The position numbers were made by a program, and so were the translations under genes. Shown here one piece after another: positions 8,959 through 17,536 of a stretch of DNA of 39,751 nucleotides (positions are counted from its first letter, which is position 1; every line of letters starts with the position of its first letter). This DNA comes from Alphaproteobacteria bacterium (GTDB lineage: Bacteria > Pseudomonadota > Alphaproteobacteria > Caulobacterales > Aquidulcibacteraceae), in contig JAGWZH010000019.1 of assembly GCA_018971945.1 (NCBI GenBank), positions 1 to 39,751 on the forward strand. Reading direction: 5' to 3'. The notes beneath the pieces are model-generated. The model had not been told where the DNA came from and did no database searches. It saw only the letters and a program-made list of their open reading frames with translations.

Positions 8959-9471
8959 TCAGGCAACCGGCGTCCAGGCTCCGTTCGCATCCCGGCAGAA
9001 TGTTTCCTGCGGCAGGGCCTGGGAGGCGCCGGTATTGTCGCTGACAGTGGCTGTGATGACCCGACAATTCGGACCACGACCTGGCGCGGCTTGCGGCGCA
9101 GACACCTGCAAGGTCGCCGGGGCGCCATTGGGCCCGGTCAGGCTTTGGCGCTGGGGCGAGCCGGTATTGAGCGCGCGATAATAGCTGTCCTCTACGCTGG
9201 CGGTTTGCCTGGAATTGCCCAGCCAACGGCATACCGCATAAGTGCCCCCGCCGGCGATGATCGCGCCAAGCGCGGCATTCTCGGTGCGGTTGCCTTCCGG
9301 AGCGGTGACGCCGCCAATGACCGCGCCGACGCCTGCTCCGATCAAGGCGTTGCGCATGCACTGCGACAGCTGGGTTCCGCCGCCATAGCCGCCATAACCG
9401 CCGCCTGTGGTTTCGCAGGCGGTCAAGCCCAACGCCGCTGCGGCGATCGCCGCCATAAACGCTTTGCGCAT
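8959..9471 (-). CDS. Glycine-zipper outer-membrane-type lipoprotein
   Basis: A 170-residue lipoprotein. The signal ends in LTAC (lipid Cys19), followed by a Gly/Tyr-rich linker (TTGGGYGGYGGG). Residues about 43-75 are a glycine-zipper segment (LIGAGVGAVIGGVTAPEG, AALGAIIAGGGTYAV) like that of the 17-kDa surface antigen/SlyB and OsmB-type lipoproteins. The C-terminal half (NCRVITATVSDNTGASQ, PQETFCRD) resembles the surface-antigen C-terminal domain, with two cysteines that could pair. The ATG at 9471 has AGGAGA 6 nt upstream. A role in envelope integrity is family-level inference only. Confidence 0.85.
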   Translation of the reverse strand: MRKAFMAAIAAAALGLTACETTGGGYGGYGGGTQLSQCMRNALIGAGVGAVIGGVTAPEGNRTENAALGAIIAGGGTYAVCRWLGNSRQTASVEDSYYRALNTGSPQRQSLTGPNGAPATLQVSAPQAAPGRGPNCRVITATVSDNTGASQALPQETFCRDANGAWTPVA

Positions 9472-9534
9472 CGATTATCTCCTGGATGTCATTGTTCGCC
9501 GCGCGGACGCGACCAAACGAGGAAGTCCTCTATC

Positions 9535-9676
9535 ATGTCTGAACCGCAGCTGAAGAGACGATTTGTTTCAGCCCATTTTGTGGGTGCTAGCGCTCATCGC
9601 TTTGTGGGTCTTTGAGCGAACGCAAGCCGCTTGGGCCTTATTGGGGGGCCTTATTGGGGGGCCTTATTGGGGGGCC
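9535..9676 (+). pseudogene. Possible frameshifted small membrane-protein ORF
   Basis: An ATG at 9535 opens MSEPQLKRRF and then stops after 26 codons. Shifting by one base near 9562-9565 gives a clean hydrophobic segment, FQPILWVLALIALWVFERTQ, that runs on into the 13-bp tandem repeats. A hydrophilic start followed by one membrane helix looks like a small membrane protein broken by a single base. It could equally be chance, and there is no database support. Confidence 0.2.
9636..9674. repeat. Three perfect 13-bp tandem repeats
   Basis: The unit CCTTATTGGGGGG is present at 9636-9648, 9649-9661 and 9662-9674, followed by a partial CCTATT. Thirteen is not a multiple of three, so copy number changes would shift any frame through it. 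Confidence 0.9.
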
Positions 9677-9712
9677 TATTCAATGCGTCGATGCGCATCA
9701 AAGGCCCTGGCG

Positions 9713-9751
9713 GCATGGTTGGGCCCGCATGGTTGGGCCCGCATGGTTGGG
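9713..9751. repeat. 14-bp tandem repeats, 2.8 copies
   Basis: The unit GCATGGTTGGGCCC is at 9713-9726 and 9727-9740, with 11 bases of a third copy at 9741-9751. It lies about 85 bp upstream of the tRNA. Confidence 0.9.
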
Positions 9752-9834
9752 AAGGGGGCGGAAAGAAATGCGGCGCTTGAGCGGGCTGGCGCCTATCGCG
9801 GCAGTTGGGCTAGGAGGATTACGCTGCGCGTGTC

Positions 9835-9907
9835 GGGCCTGTAGCTCAGCGGTTAGAGCTGGCCGCTCATAACGGCTAGGTCGGGGGTTCGAATCCCTCC
9901 GGGCCCA
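9835..9907 (+). tRNA. tRNA with CAU anticodon, probably tRNA-Ile2 (lysidine type)
   Basis: A complete cloverleaf is visible. Acceptor GGGCCTG pairs with CGGGCCC, the D stem is GCTC/GAGC, the anticodon stem is GGCCG/CGGCT with loop CTCATAA (anticodon CAT), and the T arm is GGGGG-TTCGAAT-CCCTC. The discriminator is A at 9907; the next bases are CGC, so CCA is not encoded. The 8-nt D loop and GGGCC acceptor favour the isoleucine tRNA whose C34 is converted to lysidine by TilS over elongator methionine. That choice is inferred from identity elements only. Confidence 0.85.
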
Positions 9908-9980
9908 CGCGGCGGTGTTTTTTCCGCATGCGGCGCCGACGAGCCTTGAAGGGCTCGGTTCAGGCGGGCACATCTTCAGC

Positions 9981-10694
9981 ATGAATGTGTGCGTGCGATC
10001 TGCGGTTTGGGCTTTCGTGCTGGGGGGTAGTCTCGCCTTCAGCCTCGGGGCGTGCGGACCAATCGCCGCGCCCTCCTCTTCGGGATCGGCCTCTTCGGGA
10101 TCGGCCTCTTCGGGATCGGCCTCTTCGGGATCGGCCTCTTCGGCATCGGCTCCACCTCGCTCAGCATCGCCGTCCTCTGCTGGCGCCGCAAGGGCTTCCT
10201 CGTCATCGGCCGCGCTGGGCGCCTCTGGCGAAGCGTCCAACTGCACTGACGCCCTGGCCTACCGGCCGGAGGGTCGCGCGGAGCAGTGGATCGCTCTGTC
10301 TGGTTCCGCCTTGACGGTGACAGGAGATTTGGTCCTCGCGCCCTCTTTGGCCCAGTTTCAATATTTTCGACCCGCAGGATTGCGGTTTCTCGGCAACCAA
10401 GCGCTCGGGCCTTCGGCGGCGGCGCTGATGGGGGGCTCGTGCGCAGCCGTGTTCGGTTTGGTCGTGGATCCCGCTCCGACGGCGGGAGAGGCCCGGCTCT
10501 GCGAAGGAACGGAGGCCGGGGCTTTGGCGGCGCGGCTTTCCAATGACGGCGAGCGATTATCGGTGACGGTCTATCCCGCAGGCGTCGAACCCGCCGCCGG
10601 GGCCGAGCCATGCCAGTCCTATCGTTACGCAAGGCTTGGGCTGAACAGCGCTTCCTCGCCCTCCGGCGAGGCGGGCGGGCCGCCTACGCCCTAG
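9981..10694 (+). CDS. Hypothetical lipoprotein with Ser/Ala-rich repeat linker
   Basis: A 237-residue protein not recognised as a named family. The signal peptide ends in LGAC (lipid Cys25). Residues about 34-80 are a disordered Ser/Ala/Gly linker containing GSASS repeats. The folded part (about 85-220) has NCTDALAYRPEGRAEQWIALSG, GLRFLGNQALGPSAAALMGGSC and EPCQSYRYARLGL, with several cysteines, suggesting a small beta-rich periplasmic domain. I chose the ATG at 9981 because it yields the lipoprotein signal; a GTG at 9915 would bury it. No good ribosome binding site is seen. It follows the tRNA by about 70 bp. Confidence 0.75.
   Translation: MNVCVRSAVWAFVLGGSLAFSLGACGPIAAPSSSGSASSGSASSGSASSGSASSASAPPRSASPSSAGAARASSSSAALGASGEASNCTDALAYRPEGRAEQWIALSGSALTVTGDLVLAPSLAQFQYFRPAGLRFLGNQALGPSAAALMGGSCAAVFGLVVDPAPTAGEARLCEGTEAGALAARLSNDGERLSVTVYPAGVEPAAGAEPCQSYRYARLGLNSASSPSGEAGGPPTP
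10081..10140 (+). repeat. Four perfect 15-bp repeats inside the lipoprotein gene
   Basis: The unit CGGGATCGGCCTCTT occurs four times in a row (10081, 10096, 10111, 10126), followed by a diverged fifth copy. Each unit encodes Ser-Gly-Ser-Ala-Ser, so copy number changes keep the frame and only alter linker length. Confidence 0.95.
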
Positions 10695-10814
10695 TCCCAC
10701 GGCCCCATCCTGCGCGCGATCGCCGTCGCCGCCGCCAATCACATGTGGCCACGGCGAAGGATTTTGCTCGCAACGCGCAAGGAGGGGGCTTCCCAACCTG
10801 TCGGTCTTGGTGTC

Positions 10815-10834
10815 ATATAAAGATATGTTTATAT
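10815..10834 (+). promoter_or_regulatory. SahR-type operator upstream of the methionine operon
   Basis: ATATAAAGATATGTTTATAT is a 20-bp inverted repeat with one mismatched pair, lying 35 bp before the regulator start. It matches, from memory, the AT-rich palindrome assigned to SahR, the S-adenosylhomocysteine-responsive ArsR-family repressor of methionine-cycle genes in Proteobacteria. The natural reading is autoregulation of sahR-metF-metH. Confidence 0.75.
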
Positions 10835-10869
10835 CTCCAAGCGATGGGGCGGCGTATGGGAAGCCGGTG

Positions 10870-11838
10870 ATGCCTGCGGCGCAAGCCGTGGAGGCGTTGA
10901 GCGCGGCCGGCGAGCTCACCCGGCTCAGGGCCCTGTCGCTCCTGGCCCAGGGGGAGCTTGCGGTCGGGGAGCTGGCGGCGGCGTTGGACCAGAGCCAGCC
11001 GCGGGTCAGCCGGCATGTGCGGCTTCTGACCGATTGCGGCCTCGCGGAGCGGACTCCGGAGGGCGCCTGGGTGTTCTGCAGGCTCGCCGCGCCCGGCACT
11101 CCCCAGCGGCTGCTCGCCGAAGCCGTGTTGGCCCTCATCGATCCCGCCGATCCCGTCTTTCAAGAAGACCTGGAGCGGCTGGCTGCGATCCGGGAAGCGC
11201 GGAACGCCCAGGCGAGCGCCTATTTCGAAAGGGTCGCCCCAGAATGGAACCGCCTGCGGTCGCTGCATCAGCCCGAGGCGGCCATCGAGGCGGCGCTGCT
11301 CGCGATGGCAGGGAACGGCCCCTTCGCCAAGCATCTCGATATCGGCGTGGGCACCGGGCGGATGATCCAACTGTTCTCACCCCGGACGCAAACGGCGGTG
11401 GGCGTCGACTCCAGTCGGGAAATGCTCGCCATAGCCCGGGCTGAACTCGACGAGGTCGGAGCGCACGTGGAGCTGCGCTCTGCAGACGCCTATCGGCTCC
11501 CCTTCGCTTCGGGTTTTGCAGACCTCGTCACGCTGCATCAGGTGCTTCATTATCTGGCTGACCCCGATCGGGCCGTTGCGGAAGCAGTGCGGGTTCTCGC
11601 ACCGGGAGGCGCCCTTCTGATCGCCGATTTCGCTCCGCATGATCACGAGTTTCTGCGGGAAGACCACGCCCACCGACGGTTGGGGATCGCGCCGGCGGAG
11701 ATCGCGCAATGGGCCGGAGCGGCAGGGGCTATCGTCGAGGCGACAAGAACATTGGCCCCAGAGACGGATGCGCCAGGATTGACGGTGACCATCTGGAAGC
11801 TTGCGAAGCCGGCCTCGGCGGCGGCCTTGGGGGGATAA
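10870..11838 (+). CDS. sahR: ArsR-family regulator fused to a SAM-dependent methyltransferase domain (SahR-like)
   Basis: A 322-residue two-domain protein. Residues about 1-95 form an ArsR-type winged helix (AVEALSAAGELTRLRALSLL, LDQSQPRVSRHVRLL as recognition helix). Residues about 110-310 are a class I methyltransferase domain with motif I LDIGVGTGRM (about 156-165), VGVDSSREML, the post-motif SADAYRLPF, and ALLIADFAPHD. This architecture, next to metF/metH, is that of alphaproteobacterial SahR, which senses S-adenosylhomocysteine; the methyltransferase fold would bind the ligand. I take the ATG at 10870, downstream of the operator; the frame extends to a GTG at 10807, which would put the operator inside the gene. 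Its stop is 1 bp before metF. Whether the domain still methylates anything is unknown. Confidence 0.88.
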   Translation: MPAAQAVEALSAAGELTRLRALSLLAQGELAVGELAAALDQSQPRVSRHVRLLTDCGLAERTPEGAWVFCRLAAPGTPQRLLAEAVLALIDPADPVFQEDLERLAAIREARNAQASAYFERVAPEWNRLRSLHQPEAAIEAALLAMAGNGPFAKHLDIGVGTGRMIQLFSPRTQTAVGVDSSREMLAIARAELDEVGAHVELRSADAYRLPFASGFADLVTLHQVLHYLADPDRAVAEAVRVLAPGGALLIADFAPHDHEFLREDHAHRRLGIAPAEIAQWAGAAGAIVEATRTLAPETDAPGLTVTIWKLAKPASAAALGG

Positions 11839-11839
11839 G

Positions 11840-12730
11840 ATGAGCGTTGCTGATGCAGGGGCGGGCCGGCTGTCCGTGTCATTCGAGTGTTTCCCGCCCA
11901 AGTCCGCTGAAGCGGAAGTGAAATTGTGGGAAACAATCGGCAAACTCGCGCCGCTTAACCCAGACTTCGTGTCTGTGACCTACGGCGCTGGAGGGTCCAC
12001 GCGGGACCGAACCCACAGGACGGTGGCCCGCCTTATCCAGGAGACCCATCTCAAGCCGGCGGCGCATCTGACGACGGTGGCGGCCTCGCGCGGCGAGGTC
12101 GATGGGGTCTTGCGGCAATATTGGGATGCGGGCGTGCGGCATCTTGTGGCCTTGCGAGGGGATCCGCCCGGAGGGCTTGCGGAGGCCTTCACGCCTCACC
12201 CGGACGGCTACGCCAACGCCACGGAACTTGTCGCAGCGGCGAAGCGCTTGGCGGACTTCGAAATCAGCGTCGGGGTCTATCCCGAAAAACACCCCGAAAG
12301 CCCGTCGATCGAGCATGACCTTGACGTCATACGCGCCAAGATCGACGCGGGAGCGAGCCGCGGGATCAGCCAGTTCTTCTTCGAGGCGGAGACGTTTTTG
12401 CGCTTCCGCGACAGGCTCGCCAAGGCCGGGATCGCGCTGCCCATCGCGCCCGGGATCATGCCTGTGACGAACTTCAATGGTTTGAGGAAAATGGCCGCCG
12501 GCTGCGGCGCGCACGTGCCGCCTTGGCTTGAACGGCTTTTCGAAGGACTCGACGACGATCCGGAAACCCGCAAACTCGTGGCGGCGACGACGGCGGCGCA
12601 GCTTTGTCTAAAGCTCGCGGAGGAGGGTGTCGCTCTTTTTCATTTCTACACCCTCAATCGGGCCGAGCTGACGCTCGCGGCCTGCCGAATGCTGGGTGTT
12701 CTCCCAGAGGCTAAGGAGCAGGCGGCATGA
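11840..12730 (+). CDS. metF: 5,10-methylenetetrahydrofolate reductase
   Basis: MetF reduces 5,10-methylene-THF to 5-methyl-THF with NADH and FAD, giving the methyl donor used by MetH. The 296-residue product is of bacterial length. Visible motifs are [13 protein letters not shown] (start of the TIM barrel, with the catalytic Glu), [17 protein letters not shown] (the conserved folate/FAD region), [35 protein letters not shown] and the late [12 protein letters not shown]. The ATG at 11840 follows the sahR stop by 1 bp, and the 3' end overlaps metH part 1 by an ATGA, so the genes are translationally coupled. Regulation is probably through the SahR-type site at 10815. Confidence 0.97.
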   Translation: MSVADAGAGRLSVSFECFPPKSAEAEVKLWETIGKLAPLNPDFVSVTYGAGGSTRDRTHRTVARLIQETHLKPAAHLTTVAASRGEVDGVLRQYWDAGVRHLVALRGDPPGGLAEAFTPHPDGYANATELVAAAKRLADFEISVGVYPEKHPESPSIEHDLDVIRAKIDAGASRGISQFFFEAETFLRFRDRLAKAGIALPIAPGIMPVTNFNGLRKMAAGCGAHVPPWLERLFEGLDDDPETRKLVAATTAAQLCLKLAEEGVALFHFYTLNRAELTLAACRMLGVLPEAKEQAA

Positions 12731-13791
12731 GCGATCGAGAGCGGCGCCTGGCGGCGGTCGAAGCCGAGCGGCAGAAGAGAATCTTGATCCTGGACGGGGG
12801 CTGGGGATCAATGATCCAAACCCAAGGTCTTGAGGAGGAGGATTATCGCGGCGGCCGGTTTTGCGCCCATCACAAACCGCTGAAAGGCGACAATGATCTC
12901 CTGTGCCTGACGCGGCCGGACATCGTTGCAGGTATTCATGCAGCCTATTTCGCCGCCGGGGCTGACATCAGCTCCACAAACAGTTTCAACGCCACCGCCG
13001 TCAGTCAGGCGGACTATGACCTGCAATATGCGGTGAGGGATATCAATCTAGCGGCGGCGCGGATCGCCCGGGAAGCGGCGGATGCTGCAGAGGCCCAGGA
13101 CGGCAAGCCGCGGCTCGTGGCCGGGGCGATCGGGCCAACCAGCAAGACCTTGTCGCTGTCGCCCGATGTGAACGACCCGGCTTTCCGCGAGGTGGACTTC
13201 CCCCAGCTCGCGGCAAGCTATCAAGAGCAGGCGGAGGCTCTCATCGAGGGCGGGGCCGATTTGATCTTGATCGAGACGATTTTCGATACGCTGAACGCGA
13301 AGGCGGCGCTCTGGGGCGTTTGGGAAGCCTTCGATAAGACTGGCGTAGCGCTGCCGATCTGGCTTTCCGGTACGATCACTGACCGGTCCGGGAGGACTTT
13401 GTCGGGCCAGACGACGGAGGCGTTTTGGAACGCTGTGCGGCACGCTCAACCCTGGGCCGTCGGACTCAATTGCGCCCTTGGTCCTGCAGAGTTGAGGCCA
13501 TTTCTTGCGGAAATGGCGCGGGTCGCGGACTGTCCTGTCTCTGCGTATCCCAATGCGGGCCTGCCAAACGCCATGGGCGGCTATGATCAGGACCCGGCAG
13601 CCATGGCCGAGCACTACAGCGAATGGGCGCAGGCGGGGCTGGTCAATATTCTCGGAGGCTGCTGTGGGACCACTCCTGCGCACATCGCTGCGCTTGCGAG
13701 GGCGGTGGAAGGCGTCGCGCCCAGACGGCCGCAGCAACCGCCTCGGGCCATGCGGCTGTCCGGGCTTGAACCCTTCACGGTCGCGGGCTGA
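12727..13791 (+). CDS. metH1: Methionine synthase, homocysteine-binding module (split MetH, part 1)
   Basis: A 354-residue stand-alone homocysteine S-methyltransferase domain, equal to the first module of cobalamin-dependent MetH. It shows [36 protein letters not shown], and the zinc ligands Cys249 (GLNCALG) and Cys312/Cys313 ([10 protein letters not shown]). It lacks the folate, cobalamin and activation modules, which are encoded by the next gene 14 bp downstream; together they equal a full MetH. The start overlaps the metF stop, with AAGGAG 8 nt before the ATG. Split MetH is known in alphaproteobacteria, so this is not a broken gene. Confidence 0.95.
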   Translation: MSDRERRLAAVEAERQKRILILDGGWGSMIQTQGLEEEDYRGGRFCAHHKPLKGDNDLLCLTRPDIVAGIHAAYFAAGADISSTNSFNATAVSQADYDLQYAVRDINLAAARIAREAADAAEAQDGKPRLVAGAIGPTSKTLSLSPDVNDPAFREVDFPQLAASYQEQAEALIEGGADLILIETIFDTLNAKAALWGVWEAFDKTGVALPIWLSGTITDRSGRTLSGQTTEAFWNAVRHAQPWAVGLNCALGPAELRPFLAEMARVADCPVSAYPNAGLPNAMGGYDQDPAAMAEHYSEWAQAGLVNILGGCCGTTPAHIAALARAVEGVAPRRPQQPPRAMRLSGLEPFTVAG

Positions 13792-13805
13792 GGAGCCGTT
13801 GGGCG

Positions 13806-16481
13806 ATGACGACAGCCAACCCGTTTTCGAATTTCGTGATCATTGGCGAACGGACGAACGTCACGGGCTCGGCGAAATTTCGCAAATTGATCGAAGCGGA
13901 CGACTATGCCGGCGGACTGGCTGTCGCTCGGCAGCAGGTTGAATCAGGCGCCAATGTCCTCGACGTGAACATGGATGCGGCCCTCATCGACGGGCCCTCC
14001 GCAATGACGCGGTTTTTGAACCTGATCGCAGGCGAGCCAGACATCGCCCGCATCCCTATCATGATCGATAGTTCGAAATGGGAGGTGATCGAAGCGGGCC
14101 TGCGTTGCGTCCAGGGCAAGCCGATCGTCAATTCGATCAGCTTGAAAGAGGGTGAAGAAGCGTTTCTGCGGCAGGCTAAACTCGTCAGGCGCTACGGAGC
14201 GGCGGTCGTGGTCATGGCCTTCGACGAAAAGGGCCAGGCCGACACGACAAAGCGCAAATACGAGATCTGCGCGCGCGCCTATCATCTCCTCACAGGCCAC
14301 GGCTTCCCGCCGGAAGACATTATCTTCGATCCGAATATCTTCGCGGTTGCGACCGGGATCGAGGAGCACAATGATTATGCCTTGGCTTTCTTTGAGGCGA
14401 CCCGGATGATCCGGGAGAGCCTCCCGCACGCGCACGTGTCGGGAGGTGTATCGAATGTGTCCTTCTCGTTCCGGGGCAACGAGCCTGTGAGAGAGGCCAT
14501 GCATGCGGTTTTCCTCTATCATGCGATCCGGGAGGGGATGGATTTCGGAATCGTGAACGCAGGCGCCCTTGCGGTCTATGACGATATCGAACCTGAATTG
14601 AGAGAGCGGGTGGAGGACGTTCTTTTGAACAGACGGTCGGATGCGACCGAACGCCTTTTAGAGATGGCCGAGCGCGTCAAAGGCGGGGCCAAGAGAAAAG
14701 ATCCAGAGCGTGATCTGGCCTGGCGCGGCCTCGGGGTTGAAAAGCGTTTGGAACACGCTTTGGTGCACGGGCTGAGCGAGTTCATCGTTGAAGACACCGA
14801 GGAAGCCCGACAGGCTGTGTCGCGCCCCCTGCATGTCATTGAAGGCCCCCTCATGGCCGGAATGAATGTTGTCGGCGACCTTTTCGGCGCAGGCAAAATG
14901 TTCCTTCCCCAGGTGGTGAAAAGCGCGCGCGTGATGAAACAGGCGGTGGCGCATCTCGTTCCGTTTTTGGAGGAAGAAAAACGCCTGACGGGCATGGCTG
15001 GACGATCGAACGGCACGGTGGTGATGGCGACAGTCAAAGGCGATGTCCACGATATCGGCAAAAACATCGTGGGCGTCGTCCTGCAATGCAACGGTTATGA
15101 CGTCATCGATCTCGGCGTAATGGTTCCGGCTGAGAAAATCCTCGATGCGGCAACGGAAGCGAAGGCTGACATGGTCGGCCTCTCCGGTCTCATCACGCCC
15201 TCTTTGGACGAAATGCGGTTTGTAGCGGAGGAAATGAAACGACGCGGCATGACCATGCCGCTTCTGATCGGCGGGGCCACCACAAGCCGCACGCATACGG
15301 CGGTGAAAATCGCGCCCAGTTACTCGGGGCCGGTTATCTATGTGACCGACGCCTCCCGGGCGGTTCCGGTGGTGCAGAAACTCATGAGCCCGGAGGATCG
15401 CGTCGGCTTCGCCGCAGAGACGCGGGCGGAGTACGAGCGGGTGCGGGAGGCTTATCTCGCCTCGCAGGATAAGAGGCCGCGCTTGGCGCTGGCTGCGGCG
15501 CGCGAGAAAGGCCTCAGACCCGATTTCTCCGCTTATGTCCCGCCGAAGCCAAGTTTTCTCGGCGTCCGTGATGTGTCGATGTCGCTGGCGGAGCTCGCGC
15601 CTTTCATCGACTGGACGCCGTTCTTCGCTTCTTGGGATTTGGCCGGCCGATACCCGGCCATCCTCCAAGATGATATTGTCGGCGAAGCGGCGCGGGGCCT
15701 TTTTAAAGACGCGCAGGCGATGCTTGCGCGCATGATCGACGAAAAATGGCTTGAAGCCAGGGGCGTTGTGGGTTTCTTCCCCGCCAATCGGGACGGCGAC
15801 GACCTGGTCGTGTGGTCGGACGAAACCCGAGCGCTTGAGCGCGCCAGGCTTCACACGCTGCGTCAGCAAATGGACAAAGGCGCCGACAAGCCGAATCTTG
15901 CCCTGGCCGATTTTGTCGCCCCCGCCGGCGTTGGAGACTATATCGGCGGCTTCGCCGTCACCGCGGGCGTCGGTGAGGTCGAAGCGTCGGAAAGGTTCAA
16001 AAAGGCCAACGACGACTACAGCGCGATCATGGTCAAGGCGCTCGCCGATCGGTTTGCTGAGGCTTTCGCCGAAGCCCTGCATTTTCGGGTTCGGAAGGAG
16101 TTGTGGGGGTTTTCGCCCGAGGAGGCTTTCGAACCCGCAGCGATGATCGCGGAGCAGTATCGGGGGATCAGGCCCGCGCCTGGCTATCCTGCTCAGCCAG
16201 ACCACACCGAGAAATGGACGTTGTTTGATCTTCTGGACGCCAGGACGCGAACGGGCATGACCCTCACTGAAAGCCTCGCCATGACGCCTCCGGCGAGCGT
16301 ATCAGGGCTTTATTTCAGTCACCCCCAAGCGGAATATTTCGGCGTCGGGCGGATCGATCGGGACCAGGTTCTCGACTACGCGGTCCGAAAAGGCTGGGAT
16401 ATAGCGACTGCGGAGCGTTGGTTGTCGCCCATCCTGGCTTATGATCCGGCCCGTGACGCCGCAAAGCCGGCGGGGAGCTAG
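13806..16481 (+). CDS. metH2: Methionine synthase, folate/cobalamin/activation modules (split MetH, part 2)
   Basis: An 891-residue protein carrying the remaining three MetH modules. Residues about 5-270 are the pterin-binding barrel ([46 protein letters not shown]). About 300-520 are the cap and Rossmann cobalamin domain with DVHDIG (His415, the lower cobalt ligand), [15 protein letters not shown] and [13 protein letters not shown]. About 570-890 are the SAM-binding reactivation domain ([30 protein letters not shown]). It transfers methyl from 5-methyl-THF through cobalamin to homocysteine held by the part 1 protein. It lies 14 bp downstream of part 1 in the same operon. Confidence 0.96.
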   Translation: MTTANPFSNFVIIGERTNVTGSAKFRKLIEADDYAGGLAVARQQVESGANVLDVNMDAALIDGPSAMTRFLNLIAGEPDIARIPIMIDSSKWEVIEAGLRCVQGKPIVNSISLKEGEEAFLRQAKLVRRYGAAVVVMAFDEKGQADTTKRKYEICARAYHLLTGHGFPPEDIIFDPNIFAVATGIEEHNDYALAFFEATRMIRESLPHAHVSGGVSNVSFSFRGNEPVREAMHAVFLYHAIREGMDFGIVNAGALAVYDDIEPELRERVEDVLLNRRSDATERLLEMAERVKGGAKRKDPERDLAWRGLGVEKRLEHALVHGLSEFIVEDTEEARQAVSRPLHVIEGPLMAGMNVVGDLFGAGKMFLPQVVKSARVMKQAVAHLVPFLEEEKRLTGMAGRSNGTVVMATVKGDVHDIGKNIVGVVLQCNGYDVIDLGVMVPAEKILDAATEAKADMVGLSGLITPSLDEMRFVAEEMKRRGMTMPLLIGGATTSRTHTAVKIAPSYSGPVIYVTDASRAVPVVQKLMSPEDRVGFAAETRAEYERVREAYLASQDKRPRLALAAAREKGLRPDFSAYVPPKPSFLGVRDVSMSLAELAPFIDWTPFFASWDLAGRYPAILQDDIVGEAARGLFKDAQAMLARMIDEKWLEARGVVGFFPANRDGDDLVVWSDETRALERARLHTLRQQMDKGADKPNLALADFVAPAGVGDYIGGFAVTAGVGEVEASERFKKANDDYSAIMVKALADRFAEAFAEALHFRVRKELWGFSPEEAFEPAAMIAEQYRGIRPAPGYPAQPDHTEKWTLFDLLDARTRTGMTLTESLAMTPPASVSGLYFSHPQAEYFGVGRIDRDQVLDYAVRKGWDIATAERWLSPILAYDPARDAAKPAGS

Positions 16482-16489
16482 AGGCGCGC

Positions 16490-17032
16490 ATGCAGGTCCT
16501 GATCGGGCAATTGCCGTTCATCTTGTTTTTGGCGTTCTATTATTTTTATGGCGCGCGTCTTGTCGGGGCGCTGCTCGCTGCGGCCTGGCGACCGCTTAAA
16601 GGGATCGAAGCGCGGCCGCATTATTGGGAAGGCGGCATCGGGGCGCTGTTCATCGTGCTTGGCCTTTGGGGCGCGGCGCGGCTCTGGGGGAGAGCGGAGG
16701 CATTCGCCTTGGTTCTGATGGGAGTCTTCGTCGCCATCGGGGTTTTTATGCTCCTTGATTGGGCCAGTCGGCGGCTATGGCTCGACCACGGGACGCTCAG
16801 GGCTGAGGCTCTCACGGCGCGTTCGCTCAACTTGGCTTTGACCGAGATCACAGCCGTGCGCCTTGACGGCGGCGGAAGCCTGCTTCTGGAACGGGCGGAG
16901 GGGACGCCTGTGCGGGCGCCGCTCTCGATGGATGGGCTCGATACGCTTTATGCAGCCCTTGTGCGGCAGGGGGTGCCAGGCCCAAGTTTCGAGGCGTTCC
17001 AAACGGCAAGATACAAGTTCCGCCGACGCTGA
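16490..17032 (+). CDS. Unknown membrane protein at the end of the met operon
   Basis: A 180-residue protein I do not recognise. It has three likely membrane segments: PFILFLAFYYFYGARLVGAL (about 8-30), GGIGALFIVLGLWGAARLW (about 48-66) and FALVLMGVFVAIGVFMLLDW (about 71-90). A soluble C-terminal domain of about 85 residues follows, with alternating strands (LDHGTLRAEALTARSLNLAL, EITAVRLDGGGSLLLERAEG) that could be a PH-like/bacterial-PH fold. It starts 8 bp after metH part 2 and is probably cotranscribed. Nothing in it points to methionine, so the link may be only positional. Confidence 0.75.
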   Translation: MQVLIGQLPFILFLAFYYFYGARLVGALLAAAWRPLKGIEARPHYWEGGIGALFIVLGLWGAARLWGRAEAFALVLMGVFVAIGVFMLLDWASRRLWLDHGTLRAEALTARSLNLALTEITAVRLDGGGSLLLERAEGTPVRAPLSMDGLDTLYAALVRQGVPGPSFEAFQTARYKFRRR

Positions 17033-17536
17033 TGCGGCCTCCCAGAAAAACGGTCAAAATCGCCAATCGAACAGATCTCGGATTTGATTTTAGGACAACC
17101 TTTAAATCCCCGACTAATTATCTTCATATAAAACATAACTTTTGTTTATATATATTCAATTTTTATTCTTCTTCTTTTTTATCGAAACGACTTTATTGAT
17201 TCTTTTTTTCTCACTATGTGATTTTATCATTGTTGTGGTCGTTCCTTCGAAGAATGACGCCTGTCTGCCCTTCAGGGCGCCGTCTCTATCCTGGATGCGA
17301 CGCGTGCGACACGGCTCTCGCTTTGTCAGAAGCCGGCAACACGTCGCCAGGCATGCGCCGCGGGGAAGGACGAAAAGGCGGCGAAGGAGATAGCCCAAGA
17401 CGAGAGAGCGCAGGTTTGGCGACCCAAGACGCCCAACGCCATGTGACCCGAACAGGCCTTAATCTTCATAAACCACTCCGCTTCACCTGGAAACAAGAGG
17501 TCTTCTGTAAGCTAAGGGCATGCGATCGGGACGAGC
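17033..17536. other. AT-rich intergenic island
   Basis: About 500 bases without a supported gene. From about 17080 to 17245 the DNA is strikingly AT-rich, with T runs and an interrupted inverted repeat (ATATAAA at 17126-17132, TTTATAT at 17145-17151), whereas all surrounding DNA is strongly GC-rich. ORFs across it (e.g. 17142-17393) encode runs of Phe then Arg and look like chance. It may hold promoters for the CHAP genes or be acquired DNA. Confidence 0.6.

Larger units (their letters stand above)
9472..9834. other. Repeat-containing intergenic region before the tRNA
   Basis: About 360 bases holding two separate short tandem repeats (9636-9674 and 9713-9751) and a possible broken small membrane-protein ORF at 9535-9680. 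The left end should contain the promoter of the glycine-zipper lipoprotein gene on the minus strand; the right end should contain the tRNA promoter. Neither is identifiable by clear hexamers. Confidence 0.5.

Noticed and set aside
9636-9751. Short repeats considered as a CRISPR array
   Set aside because: Units are 13-14 bp and directly abutting, with no spacers and no cas genes nearby.
10039-10632. 197-codon minus-strand ORF with PIPKR repeats
   Set aside because: The repeats are the complement of the GSASS-coding repeats in the lipoprotein gene.
10695-10869. SAM or cobalamin riboswitch upstream of the methionine operon
   Set aside because: I could not see a conserved riboswitch core; the AT-rich palindrome and ArsR-type regulator explain control better.
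14658-16205. 515-codon minus-strand frame within metH part 2
   Set aside because: Antisense shadow of a clearly real gene; His/Arg-rich product without domain features.
17142-17393. 83-codon ORF across the AT-rich island
   Set aside because: Phe-rich start from T runs then Arg-rich end; composition follows the DNA rather than a protein.
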